The notes below the pieces were generated by a model. That model did not search any database and was not told where the DNA came from. It saw nothing but the letters and a program-made list of their open reading frames with translations. Shown here one piece after another: positions 32,901 through 43,907 of a DNA stretch of 55,563 bases (positions are counted from its first letter, which is position 1; every line of letters begins with the position of its first letter). Where the stretch lies: the NCBI GenBank assembly GCA_011800805.1, contig MPNW01000001.1:217886-273448 (forward strand), in the 5' to 3' direction. A program made the position numbers and the translations under genes. Origin of the DNA: Hirudo medicinalis. Its lineage: Eukaryota > Annelida > Clitellata > Hirudinida > Hirudinidae.

Positions 32901-35098
32901 TCATTGCATGTCAGAGTCTTGAGGAGTGGGCATGTGGTTGAGCAGATCAAGAAGCAAAAGTTGATCATTTTGTTGGTGAGGTTGGCATTTTGCGGCTCCC
33001 GCATTCAGGAATTCTTGCTGTTGATTGCTCGAAGCCATCTGGCTACAAGTTACAGAGGACTGAAGGTCTTTCTGTTGGACTTCCTGAAATTTTGGTTGCT
33101 GGAGATCAGCAGTATTCTGGTGCAATGTAGGTTGCTGTATGCTGGATTGCTGAGAGGCTTGTTGTTGCAGCTGAACAAAATGTTGTTGTTGGGTTAAGTA
33201 TTCATTTTCCTGCTTAAGCTGATGAATGATTTGAAAAACAGTGCTCAATTCTTTCTGAAGCCTATTAATTTCTTTTGATCTCTCAATGATTGTTGCCCTT
33301 AACATCCTTTTCTCTGCATCACAACTCATAAAGCTCATATCCAAGAGCCTCCCTTCATCATCCTTTTGAAGCACCTCTCCCCACTCAGGCATTCCAACAC
33401 CAAGTAGAACCTGACCCTCTATGTGTTCCAAGTTTAAAATGTTTTGATGGATTTCTGAGCAATCCAATTTAGTTATGCATTCTCCAGGTTCCAGGGAATC
33501 ACTGCGGTTGGCAACTTCTTGCCAAGAGGATGAATCGGGCTGAAGCATATTCCCGTAATGCCCATCATCATTTCTGAGGGAAATGTTAAGGTTGTTACTA
33601 TAATAAAAACTAATAAAATCTTTATCATCATTAAATCATCCAACAAACTTAAACATAATTAAGAAAGTGATAACCTCTTATGAAGTACATTATTTCTATT
33701 AGTGAAAGCATTGACCCAAATTACAAGCCAACATCAACAGTGTATCAGAATGTTTTCCAAGGATGGAAGATGGGGTTAAATTGGGAAAACATTATCGCTC
33801 GCTGAGGCTGAGGGGGTAATACTTGGTCTTTAAATTTTCAAAGCATGCTTTGTAGAGTAATCTGGGCAAACCAAATGTCAGGAAAATATTTTGGAGAATA
33901 CTTGTGTTGTACAAACCACTTGGCAGAGCTCAGGTGGAATATGAAGTTCTAGTCTGAACCCATATGGGAAAGGATTAATTGAAACAGCTGAAGGCATATA
34001 GAGACTCCTTTGGCAAGGTCTGGCTGTGACTTAGAGCGCACAGACCTAAAGTTTTAGATCTACCATCATTAGTACATTGAAAAAAGAAAATACTCATTTT
34101 GATATATTTGATGCATTGATTTGTTGAAAAGTTCTTTGGTCCAAGATTGTCCAGAAAACTTCATGACCAAAAAACAATTAGACAAGAACATTCAAAATTT
34201 CTTATTCATTTACAGTGTATAATTGGAATAACCTTCAACAAAGTGTTTCGAATGCACCCAACAAGTCCGTATTTAAGTATTTTTGTAGATGAAGAGACAT
34301 TAAGTTTAAATTTTTATTTTGACAATTTCTTTTGGGACATATCTTAATATAAACCATTTCATCAATTAAACATGTTGAGTGATAGAAACCCTTGCAAGTA
34401 GGCTAAGGTTTTAATCCCTAATACAGCTGCACCAAAGGTTTGAGTCCATTAAAAGAGTCAGTATTTATGTAAAAGTTAGGGCAATAAAATTTAATTACAC
34501 CTAAAGTATTCACACATTGCTCAATCTACATTATTTATATCAAAATCTTAAGAGAGCTTGGACGAGCTGTTTATACCTTGCCAATGTTTCATTCACATTC
34601 ACTGGTCCTTGATTTGTTTGTTGTTCATTGTCAAATGTCATGATTTGCTTGCCATATCTTTCCAAAGCTTCTTCAGATGAAACCTTAAAGCAACATAAAT
34701 AAATCTGTTCAAATAATTAAATATGTCATCTATTACTAAATAAAAAGTACAAAACGTGATCTTGTTTATGATTATTTTTTAAGTTGGTTGATATATTATT
34801 TGTGCTCCAGTTGCAAGTGATTTCTACTAAATTAATAAAAACTAACAATAACGCTTACAATCTTTGACAGTAACCTTATATGCATTGCTTTATTTCTCCA
34901 GGAATAAAGATAAATTTTTGTTATGCGTAATCAACTAACCATTCGAGTAAAATTAGGGGGTTGTGTGCTTAAAACATGATCAACATTTGGTTTAATTTTG
35001 TCTGTTTCATCAAATTGCGCAGTGTTATTCGTTACATCGGACTGAATAACTTGCATCAAAATAGTTTCGGAAGTCACTAAAGGATTAGAAATTTCCAT
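32901..35098 (-). CDS. Unrecognised Gln-rich coiled-coil protein
   Basis: Three exons, 35098-34940, 34683-34577 and 33573-32901, phases closing to 312 residues. I do not recognise the family. Residues 1-100 are acidic and polar with no domain. A conserved-looking block, LLGVGMPEWGEVLQKDDEGR, follows. Next is a likely coiled coil beginning RATIIERSKEINRLQKELS and continuing to about residue 210, with Leu/Ile at heptad spacing. The last third is rich in Gln (runs such as QLQQQASQQSS and SSNQQQ) and ends LLLLDLLNHMPTPQDSDMQ. No signal peptide or membrane segment. The Gln-rich tail and coiled coil suggest a nuclear regulator or adaptor, but that is only compositional. The start is the first ATG of exon 1 after an AT-rich leader. 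Confidence 0.75.
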
Positions 35099-37226
35099 TC
35101 CCCATAAAACACAAATTCACAGAAAATCCAAAACAGCCGAGTGGTTAGACGTAAACAATAAAGAGCGGGCCTATCAAATATAGAAACTTACTGAAATGCA
35201 TGTTAGATTTTCTAGATAATATCAACATTATCACGAATATATGAAAACATTGACTACCAGTATGGTCAGTATTTTTACATTGCATTCCACATTTAAACCA
35301 AAAAATAAACTCATTTCTATACCATTATAGCATCCACGATTTTTATATAAGCAGCTTGGCATCCAGTGCCTCCGACCATATTCTATACAGTTTTGTTGCT
35401 AAGATTGAAACCAGATCTTTGAATACTGAGGATGAATCAAAAAGTCACCTTTTCTATCTTCATGTTGCACTTCGTACGGAGTGATCGCGTATTTTCGCTT
35501 TTGGGCAGTGGCGACGATATTTGGGACAAGTTGACCCCGAATTTGCAACATCAAAGAAAAAAGACAATTTTGCTTTACTTCAATGAGTTTGAACTTCAAT
35601 GTTTTAAACATGATGCGTGTGAACAATCAGTACGAGAAATGTGCAATCACCATGAAAACGCCTAGTATACCAATATCCGCTACAGCCTGAACTTAGGTAA
35701 GAACTAAGATATATTAAATTACTTAGAAAGTGTTGTGGCCTTTAAAATGAAATATTTTAGGACAAGATTGAATATGCTATGAAAAAGATTGAGCCTAGGA
35801 AAATATCCAAGCAGAACTGATGAAACAATTTTATGAACGATCGGGTGAATTTAAGGTTTTAATAGAAAACAAAAACGGTTATTACAAAATTCGTGGTTGT
35901 TTAGATGCTATAAATATTTGTTTCGTCAAGCTAAATTTATTTTTTTTTAGGTTTATTTTTACCGATAAGGACTGACGTTCTATTGCTTTCTGGGGCATGA
36001 GTTGAAAAATATTCTTCTTTCTATGCAGCACCACCTTTTCAAACGTGTTTAAAAAAGGACATCGACTTCAGTTTAATGAATTTTTAGACATTTTATTTAT
36101 GAAATGGGGACATTATTGTAAAGTAGCGAATATTAACGTTATTATATAATCCACTTTTCAAGGCTGGGAGGAATTTATGCAAGTACTACACGCCCCAGCT
36201 CCATAAGTTCAGCAACAAAAGTTCAAAATGATAGAATCGATCCAAAATGGCCGAGAAGACCCAAAGCGTTACTCGATTTCTTAAGAATAACTTAAGCGCA
36301 GTATATTATTCTTATTACTGATTCCTGCACCCGATGGCCTTATTCCACCAAAGGAAAAATATTTACGATAACAAGAATTCCGATATTGAACTAGAACAAA
36401 CGTTTATGCGATGGAGAGTGTGTTTTAAATTTATATTACAAGATAATAATATTAAATCATAACTCAATATTAGTTTTATTTCCCATTATTGTCATTATTT
36501 AATTTTCTTGATTTATTGTTTTTATGTTGTAAAAATTATTATTAATTATTAAAGCGTCTTTGGTATTTCTTTTTTCTTTTATTTTTTTAAACGCGCTTGG
36601 AAAGATTCTAAGTTTCTTTTAAGCTTCTCATGTGCGGCTGTGTTTAAGACGTTTGGATGGATTGGGTTCAAATCCTCCTTTGCCAATAAGATGCTATTTT
36701 TTGGTAGAAAACTTTAAAGAAAACCAAAAGAATAAACAATTTCATATGTTGTTAAAATAATTAATATTTAATGTAAAAGAGAAGTGATTTTCTTCAAACA
36801 ATCTATAAATATCACAGGCAATATAAACTCAAAAATCGAAGAAATTAATTATTCCAGTCAGTAAAAGATTCTGCTGCGTGCATCGAGATTAATTTCCGGT
36901 ACAGGTGACACAGAAATGCACACCTGTTCAATGCTATAGCAACGAAATTACACATCCGTGATCATCTTTCGACAAATTGCCGAGGATTTCCAAGTTTGTT
37001 GAAATGTGAAACTAATTTTGTTCTGTAATTTTGAAGCAGACATAATAAAATAAAATTATGATTTGCTTGACGAGGAGGTTGGAATGGAACAATTGTTTGG
37101 CTTCATCACGATCGGTCTCATATAAAGATGAGCGGTTTATGGCAATTTTTTCCGATCCTCGGGCGACAACAGTATAACATCATCGACTGGTTGTAGCGGC
37201 AACAACTCCCTCATGCCAAATTACTC
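35099..37226. other. Intergenic, no gene seen
   Basis: Overlapping frames at 35399-35665 on both strands are unsupported. AT-rich with low-complexity T tracts at 36470-36600. A GGTTCAAATCC box near 36666 does not fold into a tRNA. Confidence 0.4.
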
Positions 37227-40200
37227 ATGGAAGTGATGAGGAGGATTAGAGATGCATTAAAATCCAAACGCATTCGAAGACCAATTGCATCAGTTCTTTT
37301 GAGTACCTTGTTGTCCTACACTCTCACTCTGGTTGTCATAACGACTGACCACTGGGAAATAACAGAATTTCATGATTTGGAAACTCTGCCGAATCTCTTG
37401 AGAAATGACTCTATCATGGACGAACATAATGGATTTTACAGTCTCAAGCTGCTCAGGATCAAACCGTCTTTTGTCTCAACAAACTACCAAATATCGTGGT
37501 CTGCGCTCTTGAAGCAAAGCAAGTCTAGATTTCTAAATTGAGTAATTTTGCCTTAATTTAATTCCTTATTCTAACAGATAAATTTTAATGTGTTCGTCAA
37601 CATGTTGTCGATCGTAACTAGTTAGCCATTAATTATTCTGACAACTTCTATAACAAAGTTAACAATTTCATGTCATTCAGACATTCTATCCAATGAAGAA
37701 TCTGACAACACAACTCAGAATGTTTCGACCTTAGCACCGTTTACATCATCCAACGTTCGAATCATGCGCGTCCTTCTCAGGAGCAGAAGTGGAGGAATTT
37801 GGCAGATCTGCGACAGAATTTCAGGTCAGAAAGCATTTTATGCAATTTCTCAGAAATTCACAACAAAATTGATTTTAGACCAACATAATTGAACATTCAC
37901 GATAATTTATGAATCAAATTTTATTTTGTACTAGGAATCGATCGGAGACCCCGGCCCCTGCCCCGAACCCGGCTTTTTTAGCGAGCCCGGCAAATTTTAG
38001 TCGGGGTTTAGCCGGGGAATGACGTAAATCATGTATATGAAATTAAACACTTTTTTTAATGCGAACGTATATTCTATATCAGAATCCAAGTTATCATAAA
38101 TTCTGTCATTTCATGGAATAAGATCATCAGGATACTTGGGACATCGGTGTGGAATGACACACTGCTCTGAAGTTATACTAATGTTTCCTCTTTATTTGTC
38201 TAAAATCTCACCCTGTCCTTCCGAATGTGCTTCGCCATTTTGAAATCCCTTTCACTATCCCTTTATTTATTTATTTGATTAAAGTCCGCTGCATAACTGA
38301 AATGATTTGGAAAAACGACCAGACTGTCACTTGAGCTGGAAGGTGGGCCTAAAAACAGTCTTGCCAGCTTTGCCAAGAATGACAGCTCAATCCGGCATAC
38401 CTTTCAGAAGAAAAGAGGTTCATCCGAGATATCTAAACTTTTCTTCTTCGGCATATGCCTCCTCTGATGCATTTTGGGCTACTTATGCACAGGGAATTTT
38501 CAGCTTTTTCCTGAGAGACAAACCCTTGCAAAACTTGAAGAGATGATCTTTTTTTTGCTTCTAGCCTAAAGTCAGGGAGATTACAGGATTCGGGGTGGGA
38601 GTAATTGCCAAAGTATCATCTTCATCCTTTAAGACTGAGTCTCAAAAGTCTGATTCATTCTTGGACTTGGATTGAGGTTGATAGCCAAAGGTAGTTAATG
38701 AAAGAGTATTAAACACACGTTTCATATATGTAAATGTTTTTATAAAATTAGTGATAGTACTTTAAGAAATGAAGCTTGAAATGATGGAATTATCTTAAAT
38801 AGTTAGTTAGTTCATCACTGAATCTCCATGGTAGCATTGTAAATCGTTTTAGGAGTTGAACAAAAGCAGACTATTACATTGTCAATGCGTTAGAAGGTTT
38901 TATCTCTAAACAGGTATTTTGTTCCCCGGTCCCGGTCCCGATTCCTATCTTTGTTGCCCCCTCACCTGCCTGACAAGCAAAAAAGAAGTTTCTTTGGTTA
39001 ATGAAGGCCCCTAATTGGTGGAAGACCCTGCATAGTGTCACATACCGACCATGCCTAAATCCAGCACTGTCTGTATCATGTCATATTAGAAAACGCGGAA
39101 TTTTATAAAATAAAATTAGTATTAATATATTCTTTAATTCTTAACTTAATTAATTTACAGTAGTTACAGTAGTTTGAGAAGATTAATGTCTGTATAATAA
39201 ACCACTCCCCATTCTGAAGTGTCATAGAAAAAATAAATTTTTCAACAAAATAAATGTCGTAATCGGTTAAAAATAGAAAATCTAAGAGATGATAATTTGT
39301 TAAAAAATGAGGCAAAGATTATAGTAATGGATCTTTATAGTCTTTACTGACTGGATATTTTAGTGAAAATAAGCCATCTATATGGATAGCTTTTGAAAGT
39401 TTTAGTTATGATGATTGAATTACCAAAGTAAATTTGTAATTTACTTTATTCATTTAAATTACAACTTTTGCCATTAATTAATTTACTAAATCGACTCTTC
39501 AATAATAATTAATTAACGTTAATAGAGCAGTTCAGGGCAAGTTCGTACTTCAGAGACGTAATTAAGAGTATGCCTTCATTTCGGATAGCCTGTTACAATT
39601 ACATAAAAGATTATGAAAAAGCCAACATGACGGAGAAGGGAATAGCAATTATACGTGAGTATAAATTCCATCCTCCAGTTTTTAACATGGTTATTAATAG
39701 CCTCGTGCTTGATAAGGTTCGTAAAAATGAGGCCACATTCGTACGATACATAATATTCTGATATTCTATTGATATGTTATTCGTAAGATCTATAACACTT
39801 ATCCTCCTGTCCACAACTTCAAATACAGCAAGTAATTAAATATACAAAAGATAACTCTAATTATTATTTGAAATAATTTTTTAATTCTTGAACTTTGATT
39901 CTTTGTTCACTCAATTTTATTCCTCGAGCAAGTGGATTATTAATTGTGGTGAAGGGAGAAGTCAAGGATTATAACAGATGCAACAGATTATAACAGATAT
40001 TGAACAGTCAAATATTTAGTTGAACAATAACGTATTATTACATCATTTAATGAATCCAAGTTTAAATAGAAAAGCTTTTGTCTTGGTTTGATATCGCAAC
40101 TTGAACAACTTAATTTGTTTTATGAGTTCCTTAATGTAATCAATTTAACCTCAGTGGGAATTATACCTGGAAACTCGTGCTACTTTAAGTGGAGCAGATT

Positions 40201-40889
40201 TGCATGACAATATTGATATGTTTTATAATGCGAAGTTGAGGTGCCACACAAATAAACGTATAAAAAATCTAATTCAATCTTCCTCGATGAATCGCATTAA
40301 GATAATTCAAGATGACTCGATTTGAATCTTAGAAAGTTTAGATTCTCTACAACTAAGTTTACAAAGACATTCCAAATGCTACAAAAAATGTCGAGCAGGT
40401 TTATCTATTTATTTACTGTAGCTTTAATAAATTGTTCCTATATCCAGGTATGCAAAATTCGGCAGTATCATGCGTGATTGTCTGCATATTGTGTATGGCA
40501 AGTTCATTGTGCACAGGAGCTTTCAGCATCTGGAAAGAACAGGTTGCAGTATGCATGGTAACGGGTGTCCTCAACTGTGTTTCCGGTATGTTCTACTTGA
40601 ATGAATCCTCTTGACGAAACGTAGTCAGCTGTATTTATATTTTTTATGGATAGGCACCTTTCTGTGTTTTGCGCTCACCATAATGGCGACGAAATTTAGA
40701 TACATGTCAGGAGATTGTCTGACCATTGATACAACACTCCCAGCGGAGGTGTGCCGGTTGACTGATATCCAAATGTCCTGGTCCATGGCTCTTGGGTGGC
40801 TTTCCCTGGTCGTCGTCATCTTCAATGCAATAGTGTGGCTGTACCTTAGCAGATGTTATCGATTGGAGAAATCCAAATCAATTGTTTAA
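37227..40889 (+). CDS. Claudin/PMP22-like four-transmembrane protein
   Basis: Exons are proposed at 37227-37440, 37681-37824, about 39537-39654, 40448-40585 and 40654-40889. Transmembrane 1 is in exon 1 (SVLLSTLLSYTLTLVVITTD) followed by a Trp. Exon 2 has GGIWQIC, resembling the W-GLW-C-C signature of the first extracellular loop. Exon 3 supplies the second Cys (FRIACYNYIK) and NMTEKGIAIIR. Exon 4 holds transmembrane 2 and starts 3. Exon 5 completes 3 (TFLCFALTIMATKF), a Cys-containing second loop and 4 (WLSLVVVIFNAIVWLYL). The topology is that of claudin/EMP/PMP22-type junction or channel-subunit proteins. Phases close between exons 3-4-5. Exon 2 to 3 does not close by my reading, so a microexon is missing or a boundary is wrong, and the exon 1 donor is weak. 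Confidence 0.65.
37932..38947. mobile_element. TIR element in an intron of the four-TM gene
   Basis: The left end TAGGAATCGATCGGAGACCC faces, inverted, TAGGAATCGGGACCGGGACC at the right, ending 38947. No target duplication or transposase was found. It carries one copy of the 75-base repeat and one copy of the stretch seen at 14188-14222. Confidence 0.6.
38502..38576 (+). repeat. 75-base dispersed repeat, copy C
   Basis: AGCTTTTTCC...GAGAGACAAACCC...AACTTGAAGAGATGATC...TTGCTTCTAG; the same unit as copies A and B, here inside the TIR element at 37932-38947. Confidence 0.7.
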
Positions 40890-41449
40890 CTGCACCATGC
40901 TTCTAACACTATTACTACCACTAACAGCTCTCGTAAAAGCATTACCGCGTCGATATAATATCACTTTTATCTCCCGCTGGAATAAATTTTAGTCTTTTTC
41001 TCGTGTTTTAACGTGATGATTTTGTTTTATCAATTATTTGTAATGTTTATTTATTAAGCCATCTCTTCATTTGGAGTTATCGTTGTTTCGCTTATTACAA
41101 CTGAAAAAATGATGTTATTAGCACATGGATTCTTACTTTCTCATCATAAAATAAATATCCCAGTAAATTTATCATATTTCTTATTTTTGATGAATCAATA
41201 ATGAACTCGCTTCTAATTCCATTTCTTCATCTCGAAGTTCCACTGGCAACACCTGGAAACAGTAAAGAGATATCGAGTTTGTATCACCATCATAAATGTT
41301 TGATGGATACATTAGTTAAATAGATGGTTGCTAACATGTGAATGAATGGGTGTTCATTATGGTGACCTTTCAATTTATGCAAAAAAGATAAATGTTAAAA
41401 ATTTCTTGATTAGAATCTGTCAATTGAATACCACATAGGTAATAGAAAC
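40890..41449. other. 3' flank of the four-TM gene
   Basis: It contains AATAAATTTTAG at 40980 and ATAAAATAAATATCCC near 41146, likely 3' UTR and poly(A) region. No other gene seen. Confidence 0.4.
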
Positions 41450-41599
41450 TTGAGAACATTTTTTACAAATTGGAGATTTTTAAAATTTAGAGGTTGCAGA
41501 AGGTTGTTGGAGTTTCGAGGTATTTCAGTTTCAGGACTTTATTCCACTTCATATTACCTTGAACCTCTAAATATATCAATAAGTCCACATTGTTACATA

Positions 41600-42781
41600 G
41601 CATGTTATCATTGCTTGTGCTTATTTCATCATCTTTCTCAAAAGATCAATGACACAACAGCAAGTAATACGTCATCTCAATGGAGCATGTGTTTTGATTG
41701 AGCAAAGTCTTCTTCATTTTGTTTGTCATCATCACATGATAGAAATAATTTTGGAGAAAACTTTTACTGCTCTGAAAATTACATCCGCTACATCTAGACC
41801 TGAAATAACAATCTTCAAACGATTTAAAGAACGCTGGTCTCAGATTAACGATAGTTCATATCGTACAGCTTATGATGTGAGTGAAATTGACTCCTGTAAT
41901 GAGCACTCTTTGCAATTCGCAATGCTAATTTGTTAATTTGTCAACCGCGAGATGATTATAGAGAGTTCCTGGTACTTGCCATCATATTTCTTGGGGGAAC
42001 TCCCTCTCCCGATGTTCACTTTCAAGCTCCTGGTGCATTACACCATGCTCGTTGGATTGCACGCATTCTCTACTGTTACAAAATGTGAATATTCAGAAAA
42101 CAATTTAAGTTGAAGCCATCTGAAGAAAGCGTAATGTTTCATTTTCTGCTTTTTGTGTCACAATTTTATCTAGAAGCATGGTTTCGAGCTTCAGTAGCTT
42201 TAGAAGCAAATGATCTTCATCTTTTAAAACAACTATCAGTATTAGAGATCGACCGAGTTTTGGCTTCGGTTTCGGCGCCGAAAGTTGCCTTGTGATCATT
42301 TTCGGCGTAGTTTCGGTTTCGACCAAAACAGAAAATTAACTTTTGGTTTATTTTCGGTTTAACAGCGTTCAGTCGACATTTGTGGTAATTAAGCAGTTGA
42401 TCGCAGTAGGCTTTGGTTTTTTTTGTCCACAGTGTTGATCCACAATAAAAGATGCAAATGCTGATGAACATGTGAGAACGTAAAACCAAGCTATTTTGTT
42501 ACAAATAATAAAAAAAAACATTCTTTTCCATTCTTGATTTGCCACAATCATTCTTGAAAATTCCTCCTGAAACACGGAATTATAATGAAGATTTCAAAAT
42601 AGCAGAAAACATTGTTCGGTCATTGACAGTTGTGAATAACAAAGCAGAAAGGGATGTGAAATTTATTCAGGACTTCAATGCAGTTCTGAACAGAAATGAA
42701 GACCAGAATCAGTTTCTACTCCTACTTGTAGAGGAGCATCGAAAACTGTTTCCTGATGCGAAAAAACTCTATAATTTGTGA
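41600..42781 (+). pseudogene. cc8K15.2-like mobile-element ORF, broken
   Basis: Read across frames: NDTTASNTS (41648 region), LNGACVLIEQSLLHFVCHHH, EIILEKTFTAL, SRPEITIFKRFKERWSQI; then QPRDDYREFLVLAIIFLGG, VHFQAPGALHHARWIARILY and, after one TGA, IFRKQFKLKPSEE...LLFVSQFYLEAWFR. After an inserted hAT piece it resumes RSLTVVNNKAERDVKFIQDF and FLLLLVEEHRKLFPDAKK. From memory this matches an uncharacterised family found in many copies in invertebrates, sometimes labelled cc8K15.2-like. The repeated DTTASNT, CRHHI-like and LTVVNxxAERG-like blocks are its signatures. The role is unknown; repetition suggests a transposon protein. One stop, at least two frame changes and the insertion make this copy non-functional. 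Confidence 0.7.
42243..42535. mobile_element. hAT element fragment inside the cc8K15.2-like ORF
   Basis: It begins TAGAGATCGACCGAG and continues GGCTTCGG...GGCGCCGAAAGTTGCC, aligning with the left end of the MED7 intron element at 11400 (TAGAGACAGACTGAA...GGCGCCAAAAGTTGCC). The host ORF stops at the junction and resumes by about 42539. The right terminal repeat is missing, so the right limit is approximate. Confidence 0.65.
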
Positions 42782-43566
42782 ACTCGGTTTTGCGCCAGAA
42801 AGTCACGACCAGTGTAATTCCTGAAAACCATTGTATCATTGGTTAAACTGCTTAACAATCACTGATAGTTGCTATTATTGATACTGGTCAATTAGCAGAT
42901 GATGGATTCTAATTAATGGTGGATTCTAACATAACAAAATATAGATAGCCATTAATATCCTTGAAATGTTTACACCGAAGGCCAACATTATGCAGTTTTC
43001 ATCAGTTTTTGCTTTCATTCCTTTTTATGGAGGATGATTTTCACCTCCATATAATCATGTCTCAGTTTCAGTAATTCAATGAGATGAACATTAGGATGGC
43101 CCAAAATTTTTGTTTCTTTTCTCTTGATTAGAACCCAGCACTTGGATCTATCACTAGATTTAGTAGTTTTATAAAACAATTGACCAAATCAAACACTATT
43201 TACAGAAATTGAAATAAATTGACCAGAGATTATTATCTACCTACATTTTATTACTTTAGAATCCATCATTACATCTGCTAAATAGGGGAAATAACCGCCG
43301 ATTCTTCTCCGAATAATGGTTCGACATCTTGTCTTGGTTATCTTAGCTGTTAATGTCTAAACTAAAATAGAAACTCTTTAAAAGTCCAGACACTAGTGGC
43401 ACTACCACAAACATCAGTGACAAAACAAGTAATGGATGACGAACTTCTTCGAAATAAATTATTCGATAAATAAAACAGCAATATTTGTAGTTAAGATGGA
43501 ATGATGAAGACAATCATTTTTATTAAATAATTATCACTTAAATGAAACAATGAAATTTCTATAAAT
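42782..43566. other. No gene seen
   Basis: AT-rich spacer downstream of the mobile ORF and of the WSC gene's alternative last exon. No coding signal. Confidence 0.4.
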
Positions 43567-43766
43567 TTATTTATGATGCTGTTTAAAATAACATTTCGTA
43601 AAACTATAATAATTCAAAGAGATGAAATAAACTCTTACACATATGATATTGTAAGCAGCCTTGAGTGTCCAATATGCCATCCCGAGAACATGCAGACAAA
43701 ATACGGTAATTATAAAACACGTGAAATGTGCCAATTTTAAACTGCCTGGATCTTTGAAGTTCTTGT
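43567..43766 (-). CDS. Candidate alternative last exon: membrane anchor of the WSC/EGF gene
   Basis: After an acceptor TTATGCAG the minus strand reads KNFKDPGSLK, then a hydrophobic segment AHFTCFIITVFCLHVLGMAY, WTLKAAYNIIC and a short tail to a stop at 43567. A donor GAG|GTAAAT inside the normal last exon (after 44048) leaves phase 1, which is exactly what this exon needs. Using it would replace the secreted Cys-rich end by a transmembrane anchor. A second donor after IIC (GTAAGA) and an acceptor before a CATCATAAATAA end would also be in frame. Inference only; it could be an unrelated exon. Confidence 0.4.
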
Positions 43767-43907
43767 CTGCATAACATAACATAAATAACAACGTTGATTG
43801 TTTTATTAATAACTATAATATTCTTTTATTTCTTTTTAAAAACATAAAATAATAATATTCGCATAAATTTGAAAATTGTTTCCGTGAAATGACAATAGAA
43901 TGCAATA

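Noticed and set aside
35399..35665. Overlapping frames of about 75 residues on both strands
   Set aside because: Neither shows a motif, splice signals or plausible composition.
36640..36700. tRNA gene suggested by GGTTCAAATCC near 36666
   Set aside because: The bases around the box do not pair as a T stem and no acceptor stem or A box was found.
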